Assembly: GCA_965227335.1 (NCBI GenBank)
Contig: CBDDFV010000001.1
Location: 372,001 to 436,000 of the forward strand
Direction of reading: 5' to 3'
Length of the DNA stretch: 64,000 nucleotides
Source: CBDDFV01 sp965227335
Lineage (GTDB): Bacteria; Planctomycetota; Phycisphaerae; Phycisphaerales; SM1A02
Numbering within the stretch: the first letter of the stretch is position 1; every line of letters starts with the position of its first letter. Of the stretch, positions 15,740 through 24,804 are shown one piece after another. The translations under genes were made by a program, and so were the position numbers. The notes beneath the pieces are model-generated. The model saw only the letters and a program-made list of their open reading frames with translations. It had not been told where the DNA came from and did not search any database.

Positions 15740-16578
15740 TGATGCACACGTCGCTCGCTCTGAAAGCGCGAGTAGTGGGCCTGCCAGCGCCCTAGCACTT
15801 GTCCCGGTTGCTCGATCGACGCCGAATGCCCCGAGTTCTCAATGTCCCAGGCGGCGTGGGGGAAGAGCCGTCGGATAGTCCTGAACTCGGACTTGCTTCG
15901 CACCCGGTCGGATTCTCCACGAACGAATGTGATCGGCTGGCGAATGGACTGGGCTTCTCGCAGGCAGTCAGGCCGTGTGAGGACTGCCGCGGTTCCACGG
16001 GCTCTTACCTCGGGGTCAAAGTCCATGAGCGTATCGAGGATTGACTCCAGGCGGTCGCTCTTGCGGCGGAAGTCACGTCCGAAGAACTTCCGTCGCAGGA
16101 CGCTTCGGATGTAGTCGGTACAGACCTCGCCCCGAAGCGCCCGGACCGTCGTATTCATGTGGTACCGCCTGAACCATGTAGGCTCGGCGAACGGTGTGCT
16201 TCCAATGAGGAACGCAGACTGAATCGTCTCGGGGCGCCAGGCGGCGATTCGTTGGGCGAGGAAGCCGCCCAGCGAGAAGCCGATGATGTGACATCGTTCG
16301 ATGTTCAACGCGTCACTGACGTCGCACGCCCATCGAGCCAGGCCATCCATGCTCAGGTCGTGATCGTCTGCCGGCGTCCCTCCATGTCCGGGCAGGTCGG
16401 GAGCCACGCATCGGAAGTCTGAACGCATGACGTCGATCAAGGGCCGCCACGCAAGTTCCGCGGTGAAGAAGAGCCCATGCAGGAAGAACAGAGCCGGTCC
16501 GTCACCTTCGTCGATCAGATGAACGCGGCCTTGTGGCGTAACGGCAGATGAGGTAGTCACGGCGTCGCTCCAAGTCAC
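15736..16578 (-). CDS. Alpha/beta hydrolase
   Basis: The 280-residue protein has the alpha/beta-hydrolase order: oxyanion loop FFLHGLFF, DLPGHGGTP, nucleophile elbow GFSLGG with S102, an acid in RGESDRV near 228 and His in NSGHSASIEQP near 252. The cap region is short and the substrate cannot be inferred. It is cytoplasmic (no signal peptide). Its stop overlaps a GTG of the damaged zinc-finger ORF. No clear Shine-Dalgarno precedes the chosen ATG, so the start is less certain. Confidence 0.8.
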   Translation of the reverse strand: MTWSDAVTTSSAVTPQGRVHLIDEGDGPALFFLHGLFFTAELAWRPLIDVMRSDFRCVAPDLPGHGGTPADDHDLSMDGLARWACDVSDALNIERCHIIGFSLGGFLAQRIAAWRPETIQSAFLIGSTPFAEPTWFRRYHMNTTVRALRGEVCTDYIRSVLRRKFFGRDFRRKSDRLESILDTLMDFDPEVRARGTAAVLTRPDCLREAQSIRQPITFVRGESDRVRSKSEFRTIRRLFPHAAWDIENSGHSASIEQPGQVLGRWQAHYSRFQSERRVHQ

Positions 16579-16698
16579 GAGTTGTTTGGGTTGCGTCCTT
16601 GTACGGGATCTTCGGTGACCTGGATCAGGGATGCCGACCGGTTTCGGCCAGAATGATCTGTTCGTGCGATCAAACGTCTCCCGACGAGCTGGAGCTGA

Positions 16699-17601
16699 CT
16701 ACAGGAGGTGCACTCGGTTGCGGCGGCGCAATCGAACTTCTTCAAGGACCTCTTCGAGCGCCTGCTCGACTTCGTCGTAGGAGCCGGGTCCTCGCCTGGA
16801 AACAACCACGCTCCAGCCTGATTCGCTCGTGAACGTCAGGCGAACGCCTTTCTTCGTCGCCGGCTTCCCGCGTCGCTTCCGTGCGGCGCCTGCTGCTCGC
16901 GCCGTTGAGAGCGTGCCTTCGACGGCCTGTGCCGCAAGATCCGCCTGCGCGGTCTCACTCTTGACCTTTGAGAGTTCGTAGGCGGTTCTCGCCGGAATGA
17001 CTCCGTCGTTGACCTGCTGCTGCACATCTTCGGGCAGCTTCAGGAGTGCAAGCGCTCGGCTCACCCGTGACGGCGTGATGCGAAGCGCTTCGGCGACCTG
17101 TTTACCGTTCCACCCGTTGAGCTCCATCAGATTCGAGAACCCCCGCGCTTCCTCCATTGGCGAGAGATCTTCTCGGAGGAGGTTCTCGATCAATTGCTGT
17201 TCGAGGATTTCTGACTCAGGCAAGGGCTGCTCGTGGAAGTGGCAGTTGATAAACTCCAGGCCCGCCGCTCTGCACGCTCGCCATCTCCGTTCACCCGAGA
17301 TGATGAGCCACTTGGAGTGCTCCTCAGACCACCGAACGTGAATGGGGGCGAGTTGGCCCTTGTCGGCGATGCTCTTGGCCAGCCGCTCGATTGCTTCAGC
17401 CGAAAAGACAGTTCGGGGCTGGTCGGGGTCGGGCTCCACGAGCCCGATGTCGACCTGCCCGACGTTCCGCAGTCCCTTGCGTCCGACGTCCTTCGGCGAC
17501 GCGACCGGGCTCAATGTGGGAGCCGCGTCCTCCGAGCGGAGGCCAATGGACTCGTCGAGGTTGGCGGTGATCTGGGCGAGAGCGGAACGCGTTGATGTCA
17601 T
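16699..17601 (-). CDS. parB: ParB-type partition protein
   Basis: The 300-residue protein shows the ParB N-terminal domain: VEPDPDQPRTVF, LAKSIADKGQLAPIHVR, the nucleotide-binding SGERRWRACRAAGL and the helix-turn-helix NGKQVAEALRITPSRVSRALALLKL. The C-terminal 80 residues are basic and then acidic, replacing the usual dimerisation segment. It starts 7 nt after parA, in an operon. The long open frame upstream of this ATG lies in parA and lacks similarity. It should bind a centromere site; palindromes between parA and rep are candidates. Confidence 0.9.
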   Translation of the reverse strand: MTSTRSALAQITANLDESIGLRSEDAAPTLSPVASPKDVGRKGLRNVGQVDIGLVEPDPDQPRTVFSAEAIERLAKSIADKGQLAPIHVRWSEEHSKWLIISGERRWRACRAAGLEFINCHFHEQPLPESEILEQQLIENLLREDLSPMEEARGFSNLMELNGWNGKQVAEALRITPSRVSRALALLKLPEDVQQQVNDGVIPARTAYELSKVKSETAQADLAAQAVEGTLSTARAAGAARKRRGKPATKKGVRLTFTSESGWSVVVSRRGPGSYDEVEQALEEVLEEVRLRRRNRVHLL

Positions 17602-17608
17602 CTGAGCC

Positions 17609-18418
17609 TCATGCGATCTGTCTCCTTCCTGGCCGCCGCAATTCGATGCGGTCCATAACTTCAACCGCGAGTTGCCGGATCATCCCGGCGGATTGACATT
17701 GCGGCTTGTAGAACTCGATGGGCGTGCGCGCGGCGATCGCGGTCTTGAGGTCTGCGGCCTCGGGAATCACGGTTTCGAGAACCAACTCGGGGTACAGATG
17801 ACGCAGCCGCTTCTCATACTCGCGATGCACCAGGAGGCGGCTGTCTCGCCGTGAGATAAGGTGGCCGAGTCGACGCAGCTTGGGGTTGAGCAGGCGGGCA
17901 TTCTCAGCCGCCTGATGGACGGCTCGCAAGCCCTGGGTGCCGAAGTCTTCCGGCGGAACCGGGATCACCATCCAATCGGCGGCGACAAGCGAGACCCACG
18001 TACAGCGGTAGAGGTTGGGCGGGCAGTCAATGAGCACCAGATCGACGTCGGTCACCTGCTCCAGGAAGTCCCGCAGCAGATACTGCGAGAGACCGCTCGT
18101 TTCGGGCTGCGGATGATTGAAGCTCGCCAGATGCTGATTGGCAACGACGATGCGGACACCCTCGAAGTTGGTTCGACAGATCAACTGCGACGCCTCCGCG
18201 ATGGGGAGGGCGTCGTCGAGCACTCGGGCAAGCGTCGCCTCTGACGGTGCTTGTTCCAGCGCCTGTGAGCCGAAGAACCCCTGACTGAGCGAGCCCTGCG
18301 GGTCTGCGTCGATCAGCAACACGGACCGACCTGACGCAACGAACGCCCCGGCCAGGTGAAAGCAGGCGGTGCTCTTCCCGCATCCACCCTTCTGATTGCT
18401 CATCGCGATGATGTCCAC
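17609..18418 (-). CDS. parA: ParA-type partition ATPase
   Basis: The 269-residue protein begins at GTG (GGAGG 4 nt upstream), giving DIIAMSNQKGGCGKSTACFH with the deviant Walker A (K10, K15). LLIDADPQGSLSQGF and the Walker B-like VLIDCPPNL follow. This N terminus is the standard ParA start; the frame is open further upstream but unrelated. It is divergent from the replication initiator and co-transcribed with parB. It has no N-terminal HTH, so it is more like small ParA proteins of type Ib or chromosomal type. Confidence 0.9.
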   Translation of the reverse strand: MDIIAMSNQKGGCGKSTACFHLAGAFVASGRSVLLIDADPQGSLSQGFFGSQALEQAPSEATLARVLDDALPIAEASQLICRTNFEGVRIVVANQHLASFNHPQPETSGLSQYLLRDFLEQVTDVDLVLIDCPPNLYRCTWVSLVAADWMVIPVPPEDFGTQGLRAVHQAAENARLLNPKLRRLGHLISRRDSRLLVHREYEKRLRHLYPELVLETVIPEAADLKTAIAARTPIEFYKPQCQSAGMIRQLAVEVMDRIELRRPGRRQIA

Positions 18419-18496
18419 GGTCCTCCAGCAGCTTGCGGATCTCCAGGCGGCGCCGTGGGGGGCGCTCCCGGGAGTTCGGTAGTTCCGGGCGGGGCG

Positions 18497-18511
18497 ATTG
18501 CCAATGGCAAT
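18497..18511. promoter_or_regulatory. Palindrome near parA (candidate parS or operator)
   Basis: ATTGCCA-A-TGGCAAT is a perfect 7-bp inverted repeat in the divergent region between parA and rep, 79 bp upstream of the parA start. It differs from the usual chromosomal parS but could be a plasmid-type ParB site. Confidence 0.4.
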
Positions 18512-18646
18512 TCTCCGCAACCCTTCGATATCACTGGGGATACGGTGGCACATTCGCGTGAAGGTCGTCAAGGACAATTGCGGGGGTCAGAGGGTTGCGA
18601 GACGTGTTGTTTCTCTTTCGGGCGTCGCTTCAGCGTGATATCGCTT

Positions 18647-18665
18647 GGTTCAAGGAACTTGAACC
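18647..18665. promoter_or_regulatory. Palindrome just upstream of rep
   Basis: GGTTCAAG-GAA-CTTGAACC is a perfect 8-bp inverted repeat ending 24 bp before the rep start codon. The position suits an operator for Rep autorepression or partition control. Confidence 0.5.
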
Positions 18666-18689
18666 AGCGGGGGATATTGCGAGGGACGT

Positions 18690-19982
18690 TTGAAGACGAA
18701 GCAGCAGCAGACACAGAAGATCGCAGAGAAACACCGAAGGTACGGACTCGGCCAACTCACCATGGTCGAGCACTCACTCTGTCCGCTCGACCCGCGGCGG
18801 TCGATGGTTGAGAACCTCGTTCACGAGGTGACTCACCAGTACTCGGACTCCAGGGGAAGACGGAAGATCGCTCAGGCGAAAGTGCTCTGTCCGCTCGGGC
18901 TCTCGGCGTGTGATGAACTCTACCTGTGGGGGCTGCTCTCGCTCACGCTTGAGAATCCAAAGTCCGAAGGGCGTCTGATCGCCACGCCGCACTGGTGTCT
19001 GCGGCGACTTGGCCTCATTGATCAGAAGACCAGCCGCGGCGGTCGGCAGTACGGCCAGTTCTCGGCCGCCCTTCGTCGCCTGGCCGCCGTGACCTACTTC
19101 AACGATGCGTTCTATGACCCGGTCCGGGAAGAGCATCGGGAAGTCACGTTCCACATGTTCAGCGTGAGTCTCCCGCTCGATCGACGCTCCTCACGGGCGT
19201 GGAGAATCCTCTGGGACCCGGTGTTCTTCGAAATGGTGTCGGCGGCGGCGGGGCAATTCCGCTTTGACCTCAGCTTGTACCGGGGACTGAGCCCCGCGGC
19301 GAGGCGGCTGCTTCTGTTTGCGGAGAAGATCTTCGCCCGCCGCCCGGCCCTTCCCGTCCTTGAACTGCGAACGCTCTCGACCGACCTTCTCGGATTCTCT
19401 CCCACGCTCGAAACCCGGAACGCGAGAGCGAAGGTCAAGCGATGCATTCGAGAGCTGCAGGATGTCGGTGTGATCGGCGAAGCTGAATTCACAAGAACCC
19501 GTCAGGGGGCCGAAGCCATTCGGATGACTGCGGGGTCCCGACCCCGGCCCGTCTCCACTCGGCCAGGACAAACCAGGACCGTCGATTCGCCCGTATGGGC
19601 GTCGCTGGTCGCCCTTGGTCTCGACGCGGGGGCGATCCGGCGGCTGGTCGGTCAGTACCCCGAGCACCTCTTGGTCGAGTGGGTCGATATCACCCAGGCC
19701 GCTGAAGAGCGGTTCGGCCCGAAGTTCTTTCGGCGGTCCCGGCAAGCCTACTTCGTTGACGCCGTATCGAAGGCGGCGAAGGGGCAACGAACCCCGCCGG
19801 ACTGGTGGCAAGAGCTGCGGAAGAGCGAGATCGCTCAGTCCGTTTCGACCGGCGCCGCGAGAGATCTCCTTCGTCGAATCGGTCACGCAACGCCGAGACC
19901 GTCCCAGGTCGAGGGGCAAACCCCGGCGTCCGCTTCAGGGGACGGGCTCTCAACCGTCGGCGATGTGCTCGCCACGCTCTGA
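18690..19982 (+). CDS. Plasmid-type replication initiator (RepA-like)
   Basis: The 430-residue protein starts at TTG, with GAGG 5 nt upstream. It resembles plasmid replication initiator protein A: an N-terminal winged-helix-type region with LGLSACDELYLWGLLSLTL, then RAWRILWDPVFFEMVSAAAG followed by YRGLSPAARRLLLFAEKIFARRP, and a second winged-helix region (RAKVKRCIRELQDVGVIGEAEF). It is divergent from parAB and lies just upstream of iteron-like repeats, as expected for an iteron-binding initiator. The C-terminal 100 residues are variable and unassigned. Family assignment is by pattern, not by search. Confidence 0.75.
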   Translation: MKTKQQQTQKIAEKHRRYGLGQLTMVEHSLCPLDPRRSMVENLVHEVTHQYSDSRGRRKIAQAKVLCPLGLSACDELYLWGLLSLTLENPKSEGRLIATPHWCLRRLGLIDQKTSRGGRQYGQFSAALRRLAAVTYFNDAFYDPVREEHREVTFHMFSVSLPLDRRSSRAWRILWDPVFFEMVSAAAGQFRFDLSLYRGLSPAARRLLLFAEKIFARRPALPVLELRTLSTDLLGFSPTLETRNARAKVKRCIRELQDVGVIGEAEFTRTRQGAEAIRMTAGSRPRPVSTRPGQTRTVDSPVWASLVALGLDAGAIRRLVGQYPEHLLVEWVDITQAAEERFGPKFFRRSRQAYFVDAVSKAAKGQRTPPDWWQELRKSEIAQSVSTGAARDLLRRIGHATPRPSQVEGQTPASASGDGLSTVGDVLATL

Positions 19983-20111
19983 GTCTTCCCTGTTTTCGTC
20001 GGCAGGGTTCTTCTTTGTTTATCAGTAGTACTTTGTACAAGTACTTTGGGGGCGAGAGCGGAGCGCTGGTGTCGAGGTTGATTGACGAGCAAACGCACCG
20101 GGTTGGCGGGA

Positions 20112-20225
20112 TTGTCCACAGCCTGAGGATGTCCAGATCTGCACCGCAACCGACACGTCTCAGTCGTCATTCTGCACCGCCACCGACACGCATCGGGCTC
20201 GATTGGCTGCACCGCCACCGACACG
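20112..20225. other. Candidate replication origin: DnaA box and three iterons
   Basis: A DnaA-box-like TTGTCCACA (20112-20120) is followed by three 19-bp direct repeats, CTGCACCGCCACCGACACG, at 20139-20157 (one C-to-A change), 20172-20190 and 20207-20225. They start 33 and 35 bp apart, about three helical turns. They lie downstream of the replication initiator, typical for iteron plasmids. Confidence 0.75.
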
Positions 20226-20352
20226 TCCCCGCCCGCCCCGGGGAGCAGTATCAACAGCCTCCTCCGACGAACGATCCCGCGGTCCATTCTCGGCGGCCAT
20301 TGGTAACTGCTCCCCCCGGCCCCCGCCTCCCGCCCCCGGGGGGGAGGGGGTC

Positions 20353-20395
20353 GCGGCTTGCGCCGCACCGCGTTGATTGAGCGGCTTGCGCCGCA
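20353..20395. repeat. Two copies of a GCGGC-TTGC-GCCGC hairpin repeat
   Basis: GCGGCTTGCGCCGCA occurs at 20353-20367 and 20381-20395, each able to form a 5-bp hairpin. Just before lies a G/C-only palindromic tract (about 20314-20350). Together with the iterons they may be part of the origin or a transfer origin. The remainder of 19983-20704 shows no gene; two copies of TACTTTG occur near 20027 and 20042. Confidence 0.5.
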
Positions 20396-20704
20396 TCTTG
20401 GCGGACACGCTCACAAGCGCCCGCGTGATTCCCGTATTGACGATCTACGGGAATTTCTCGCCGGGCTCGACGTCCAACGTTCGTTGCGACGATCGCGTTC
20501 CTCACGGCCTGCCGCGAGTCGCACGAGCGCTCTTGTGTTGTCACTCTCGGGCGATCTCACCCATTCCATCACTGTCGTTCATCCGATGGAGGATCGAGTG
20601 TGTTATTGAAGTGCTAACAACCGTTCCCTCAGGTGGTTGAATACCAGCATCCAGACGCGTCGTTCTACCCCACCAAGACCCCGCGGTTCCTCGTCACCAA
20701 GGCC

Positions 20705-21331
20705 ATGACAAGCTCCACTCTGACTGAACGAGATCAACTCCTCCTCGACGTGCTCGCTTTGCGTGTCCGAACGCTCACGATGCGTCAGGTCGCAGCGACA
20801 TTCTGGGACGGCTCCATGGATGGAGCTCGGCGTCGAATCCGTGCGCTCAATGATGTCTTCGCCACGCGTTCGCTGATGGCCCATGAAGAAGCGTCGCCCG
20901 ACCGTCCTCTGGCCAGTTGGCGACCGGGTCGGCCCGCGCCTCAGTTCGGAGTCATCTCCCACCGGGCGCGCTCTCGCTGGGAGGGCGCCCCGACTGAGAC
21001 GCTCTTCGTGATTGCTGAAACAGCGGCCGCCAAGACCGTCGGCGGCTCAGGTGGGCGCTTCCCCCGAGCAAGCGAAGCCACCCATGACCTGCATGTTGCC
21101 GCGGTCTACCTCTGGATGCGACGCCAGCTCCCGACCCGGGCCAGAAGCTGGCGATCAGAGGCCGAGATCGCCCGCGCTGAGCCCCTGCGGCATCGCAAGC
21201 TCCCGGACGCCATGGTCCGGGATGGGGCCGCCTGGACCGCCATCGAAGTCGTCGGCCACTACAGCGCCGAAAAGCTCATGGCCTTTCACCGCTTCTGTCA
21301 GTCCCGTGGCTACGGATACGAACTCTGGTAA
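20705..21331 (+). CDS. Replication-relaxation-like protein
   Basis: The 208-residue protein begins LTERDQLLLDVLALRVRTLTMRQVAATFW, the winged-helix opening typical of replication-relaxation (MobC-like) proteins. Its C-terminal half (LPDAMVRDGAAWTAIEVVGH and KLMAFHRFCQSRGYGYELW) resembles the nuclease-like fold of that family. An earlier GTG at 20633 would add 24 residues; neither start has a good Shine-Dalgarno. It heads a tight operon with a second winged-helix protein (4-bp gap), the VirD4-like ATPase and a third winged-helix protein. It may help process plasmid DNA for transfer. Confidence 0.6.
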   Translation: MTSSTLTERDQLLLDVLALRVRTLTMRQVAATFWDGSMDGARRRIRALNDVFATRSLMAHEEASPDRPLASWRPGRPAPQFGVISHRARSRWEGAPTETLFVIAETAAAKTVGGSGGRFPRASEATHDLHVAAVYLWMRRQLPTRARSWRSEAEIARAEPLRHRKLPDAMVRDGAAWTAIEVVGHYSAEKLMAFHRFCQSRGYGYELW

Positions 21332-21335
21332 CGCC

Positions 21336-22010
21336 ATGTCTGAACGCGACCAGCGCATCATCGATCACATTGTTCGATACCGGCTGACGTTCCGGTCAGT
21401 CCTCGCTGAGATCTTGTTCGACCGGCGAAGTCCCGCCAACGTCATCCGCCGGCTGATCGAGTCTGGACGGATTCAATCTCGGGCCGGGCTCCCCGAACGC
21501 CTTCGCTACTACCAACTCACACCCCAGGAGACCCGGCGAGCCGGCGTTCCGGCGGCTCGCGCCAGGCCGTTTGGCCCCCAGGCCCTTCAGGCCCACATCA
21601 TGCTTCTGTGGTATTGCTGCGTCTCTCCTGGCCGCCATCGCCGCCTTGAGGCGATCGAGCTTGAGCGGCTCTTCGGGCCCGCGTTCCCGCCCGGACCACA
21701 CTGTCTCTGTGAAGGGGCGGACCCGTCGGTGTGGCGTGTGTACGCCACCGGACCACGCACCAATGACCGCTCCCTGGTCAAGCAGATTGATGCCACCGTA
21801 TCTCGCCTCCTGCGACACGACGTGATTGGGCCCTGCTTGCGAGCGGGTCGCTATGGCGTTGTCATTCTGGCTGAGAGCCCTGGTCGCCGAACACGAATCA
21901 TGGAGTTGATAGACCGCCATGGAATCACACAACGAACCCACACTCGGGTCGCCTACGCGCCCAGTCACCGGACCACGGCTGCGGCCCTTCGAGAGCGACT
22001 CGCGTCCTGA
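21336..22010 (+). CDS. Winged-helix transfer-operon protein
   Basis: The 224-residue protein starts MSERDQRIIDHIVRYRLTFRSVLAEILF, a winged-helix opening like that of the preceding gene, followed by RSPANVIRRLIESGRI. The C-terminal part has an alpha/beta pattern (RYGVVILAESPGRRTRIMEL). It follows the replication-relaxation-like gene by 4 bp and overlaps the start of the VirD4-like gene by about 92 bp. Function unknown; probably a DNA-binding accessory of the same transfer or partition apparatus. Confidence 0.6.
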   Translation: MSERDQRIIDHIVRYRLTFRSVLAEILFDRRSPANVIRRLIESGRIQSRAGLPERLRYYQLTPQETRRAGVPAARARPFGPQALQAHIMLLWYCCVSPGRHRRLEAIELERLFGPAFPPGPHCLCEGADPSVWRVYATGPRTNDRSLVKQIDATVSRLLRHDVIGPCLRAGRYGVVILAESPGRRTRIMELIDRHGITQRTHTRVAYAPSHRTTAAALRERLAS

Positions 22011-24804
22011 AGTGCTTTCCCCGCCGGGGAATCTCTACGACGTCTACAAGTTTGGCGGGGCCGGCATCACCGTTCGCCGCCACCCGCTGGTCTTCTCGCC
22101 CAGTTCGAGCGCTCAGGTCAATCACCGCCGGCTGCCGACCCGGGCCATGATGAAGGGCATGAATCTCGCGTATCGCGAGCAGGCGTTCTCTGACGGCGAT
22201 CTCCCCATCATCGCCTCCAGACGACTCATCATGATGTTCACGTCGCTCTCGACGATCGCCATTGGGCTCGTCATTGCCGGCCTGTTGATTCCATGGAAGA
22301 TGCTCCTGATCATCGCCGGTGCACTGGCGTGCGTCCTCCTGGTGCGCATCGTGTGGCATCAGTCGATCACCCTCAAGCGCGTTGCACTGGCCATCGTCGG
22401 ACCGATCGCCCTCGTCTTCGCCGCCAAGTTGGCGACGGGCGTGTTTCAGAACCGCCTGCTCGGCTCAACCCTGTTCGCCGTCGCCACCCTTTTCATGTTC
22501 GTTCGATTTGGTCGCGAACCGCTGCGCTTCTTTCGGGATTGGCTGTTCGCCCATCCGCGAATCCCCGCGTCTGTGCGTCGAGCGGCGGGACTCGGCAAAC
22601 GGTTCGTGGTCACCACTGCCGACGGCAAGGACGTGTCCTTTGAGCCCATCGGTCCCAGCTACATCATCCTGGCCGCGATCCTCACGGTCGCCATTGCCGT
22701 GCCCTGGTATTCGACGGGACTCGCCCTGATCCTGCTCGGCGGGGCGGCCGCAACGACGCTGCTTCCTCGGCGCGGCGGGCCGTCCCCGCTGGAGAGCGCC
22801 CGGACGGTCATGGGGCAGTATCTGACCTACGGCGGCAACACGAGCTATGCGCCGGGCGTCTGGATTCCCCGGCTGGGGTTGGCCGAACGCCAAGGGCATG
22901 CCTGGCTGATGCTTGTTCCCCTCTACTTCGCCTTGACGATCGGGTTGACGCTCTTTGCTCCCGATCTCGAGTTCTTCCTCGCCATGAATGAGCTCAGTTC
23001 CTTCAAAGCCCAGGCGACGACCGTCGGCGGCTCCGACCTTGGCTTCCGTTCCCCCGGCGCGTGGGTCGCGATCCTGATTGCAGACCTCCGCGCTGGCAAC
23101 TACACGTCTATCTGGCTCGTCCCGATCGCCCTCGCGTTTGCTCTCGCCCTGCCGCCGCTGCTGATCGTGCTCATCTATCAGGGCAGCCTCGCTCAGCTTG
23201 AGTGGATGCGGCTCCATGTTGATCGCGTGGACCCGGCCGGCGACATCGACTGGATCGGCGATGATGAGCGTACGGAATGGGACTGGTACAACGATCGTCT
23301 TCGGCTCTCCGAACACGAAGCTCCCGATCCGCTGGGCGGCGCCATCCGTGAAGCGGATCAGCTCTTTCTCGGGGTTGAGCCAGATGCACGATTCCCCGTG
23401 CTGCTGGACAAGTCCCTGCTGTCTGAGCACGTCTACATGGTGGGCGATTCCGGCAGCGGCAAGACGAGTCTGGGCCTGATGCCTCTCTTGATTCAGTTGA
23501 TTCGAGGTCAGAACGCCGGCGGCGGCGAGATGAGTCCATCTCCTCCGATCGTCGTTCTCGACCTGAAGGGAGACCCGGCGCTGTTTCATACGGCGCGCGA
23601 AGAGGCCGAGCGACGGGGCGTGCCCTTCCGGTTCTTTACCCCGGAGGTCGGCCGCGCGTCCCACTACTTCAACCCGTTTCTGAGCATCGCCTCCGAGCAA
23701 CGAAGCGACATCCAGTTGGCCAACCTCATGCTTGACGCCCTCAGTCTCAATCATGGCGACGGCTACGGGCGAGGATTCTATAGCCGACAAAATCGCCAGT
23801 TGCTCTACGACGCACTAACCCACGAGGACCGGCCGCAGTCCTTTCAGGAACTGTACGACGTGGTCGGCGATCTCCGGGCGGAGAAGCCTGAGACCTATCG
23901 GGACACCTTCGAACTGATCTCGACGATTCACGCCTTGCAGACCTACGACAACCTCGCGGTCAGTCGATCGCTCGCGAAACCGGAGCAAGCGATTCACATG
24001 CCCTCAGTTCTTGAAGAGCGGCAGGTTGTCTACTTCTGGTTGCCCGCCGCCGTCGAGAGCATCAGCGTGCGAGAAATCGCCAAGCTCGCCCTCTACTCGC
24101 TTCTTACGGCTGCAATCGATCGACAGCGGACCCACCCTCGCGCTGAGCAGCGGCAGGCGTTCGTCTTCATTGACGAGTTTCAACGCATTGCGGCTGAGAA
24201 CTTCAAGGTCATCCTCGAACAGGCACGGAGCTTCGGCGTCGGCGCCGTTCTCGCCAATCAGAGCGTCTCCGATCTCAATACGCCCGCCGTTGATTTGCGC
24301 CCAACCGTCCGGACCAATACTCGCGTCAAACGGTACTTCTCAGTGACCGATCCGGCCGACATGCGGGCGCTCTCTGAATCCTCGGGGGAAGAAGTCATGG
24401 TCACGAGAAGCTGGATGCAGCGTGGGGATTCGCAGTACTACACGGAGTACACCTGGCAGTGGTACCACTCGAAGTCAGATACGCAGAGCCTGAAGCACCG
24501 ACTGACGCTGAATGACATCGCGGCAGCGAGCGATCATCCGCTCGACTCCATCCTCCATGTGAGTCGTGGAGCGGGCTATACGCAATTCGCGGGTCTGCCG
24601 ATTGTCGCTCGCTCCACCTGGCCGATCTCGAAGGCCGAGTACGAACGCCGCCAGGATGCACCGTGGCCAATTGTCGAGGACTACGACGAGGAAGCCGTCA
24701 TGACGCCCTCTCGATCGCCGGTCGAGATCGACCGTGAGCGCGATCAGGAAGCGGCTGATATGGTCTATCAGAAGATGCTAGAAACGCTTCGGGACGAGGC
24801 GTGA
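21919..24804 (+). CDS. VirD4/TraD-like coupling ATPase
   Basis: The 961-residue protein has several N-terminal membrane helices (residues about 100 to 185, 250 to 290, 330 to 360 and 405 to 430). A cytoplasmic motor domain follows with Walker A GDSGSGKTS near residue 509, VVLDLKGDPALF, and Walker B FVFIDEFQRI near 750, then LEQARSFGVGAVLANQSVSDL typical of VirD4/TraD. It probably pumps DNA during mobilization. The start overlaps the upstream gene; a later Met at 22147 is possible but would lose only non-conserved residues. Its stop overlaps the next gene (TGATG). Confidence 0.85.
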   Translation: MESHNEPTLGSPTRPVTGPRLRPFESDSRPEVLSPPGNLYDVYKFGGAGITVRRHPLVFSPSSSAQVNHRRLPTRAMMKGMNLAYREQAFSDGDLPIIASRRLIMMFTSLSTIAIGLVIAGLLIPWKMLLIIAGALACVLLVRIVWHQSITLKRVALAIVGPIALVFAAKLATGVFQNRLLGSTLFAVATLFMFVRFGREPLRFFRDWLFAHPRIPASVRRAAGLGKRFVVTTADGKDVSFEPIGPSYIILAAILTVAIAVPWYSTGLALILLGGAAATTLLPRRGGPSPLESARTVMGQYLTYGGNTSYAPGVWIPRLGLAERQGHAWLMLVPLYFALTIGLTLFAPDLEFFLAMNELSSFKAQATTVGGSDLGFRSPGAWVAILIADLRAGNYTSIWLVPIALAFALALPPLLIVLIYQGSLAQLEWMRLHVDRVDPAGDIDWIGDDERTEWDWYNDRLRLSEHEAPDPLGGAIREADQLFLGVEPDARFPVLLDKSLLSEHVYMVGDSGSGKTSLGLMPLLIQLIRGQNAGGGEMSPSPPIVVLDLKGDPALFHTAREEAERRGVPFRFFTPEVGRASHYFNPFLSIASEQRSDIQLANLMLDALSLNHGDGYGRGFYSRQNRQLLYDALTHEDRPQSFQELYDVVGDLRAEKPETYRDTFELISTIHALQTYDNLAVSRSLAKPEQAIHMPSVLEERQVVYFWLPAAVESISVREIAKLALYSLLTAAIDRQRTHPRAEQRQAFVFIDEFQRIAAENFKVILEQARSFGVGAVLANQSVSDLNTPAVDLRPTVRTNTRVKRYFSVTDPADMRALSESSGEEVMVTRSWMQRGDSQYYTEYTWQWYHSKSDTQSLKHRLTLNDIAAASDHPLDSILHVSRGAGYTQFAGLPIVARSTWPISKAEYERRQDAPWPIVEDYDEEAVMTPSRSPVEIDRERDQEAADMVYQKMLETLRDEA

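Noticed and set aside
20314..20350. C/G-only tract considered as a terminator
   Set aside because: It has no T tract and sits 330 bp past rep among origin-like repeats, so it was treated as part of the origin region.
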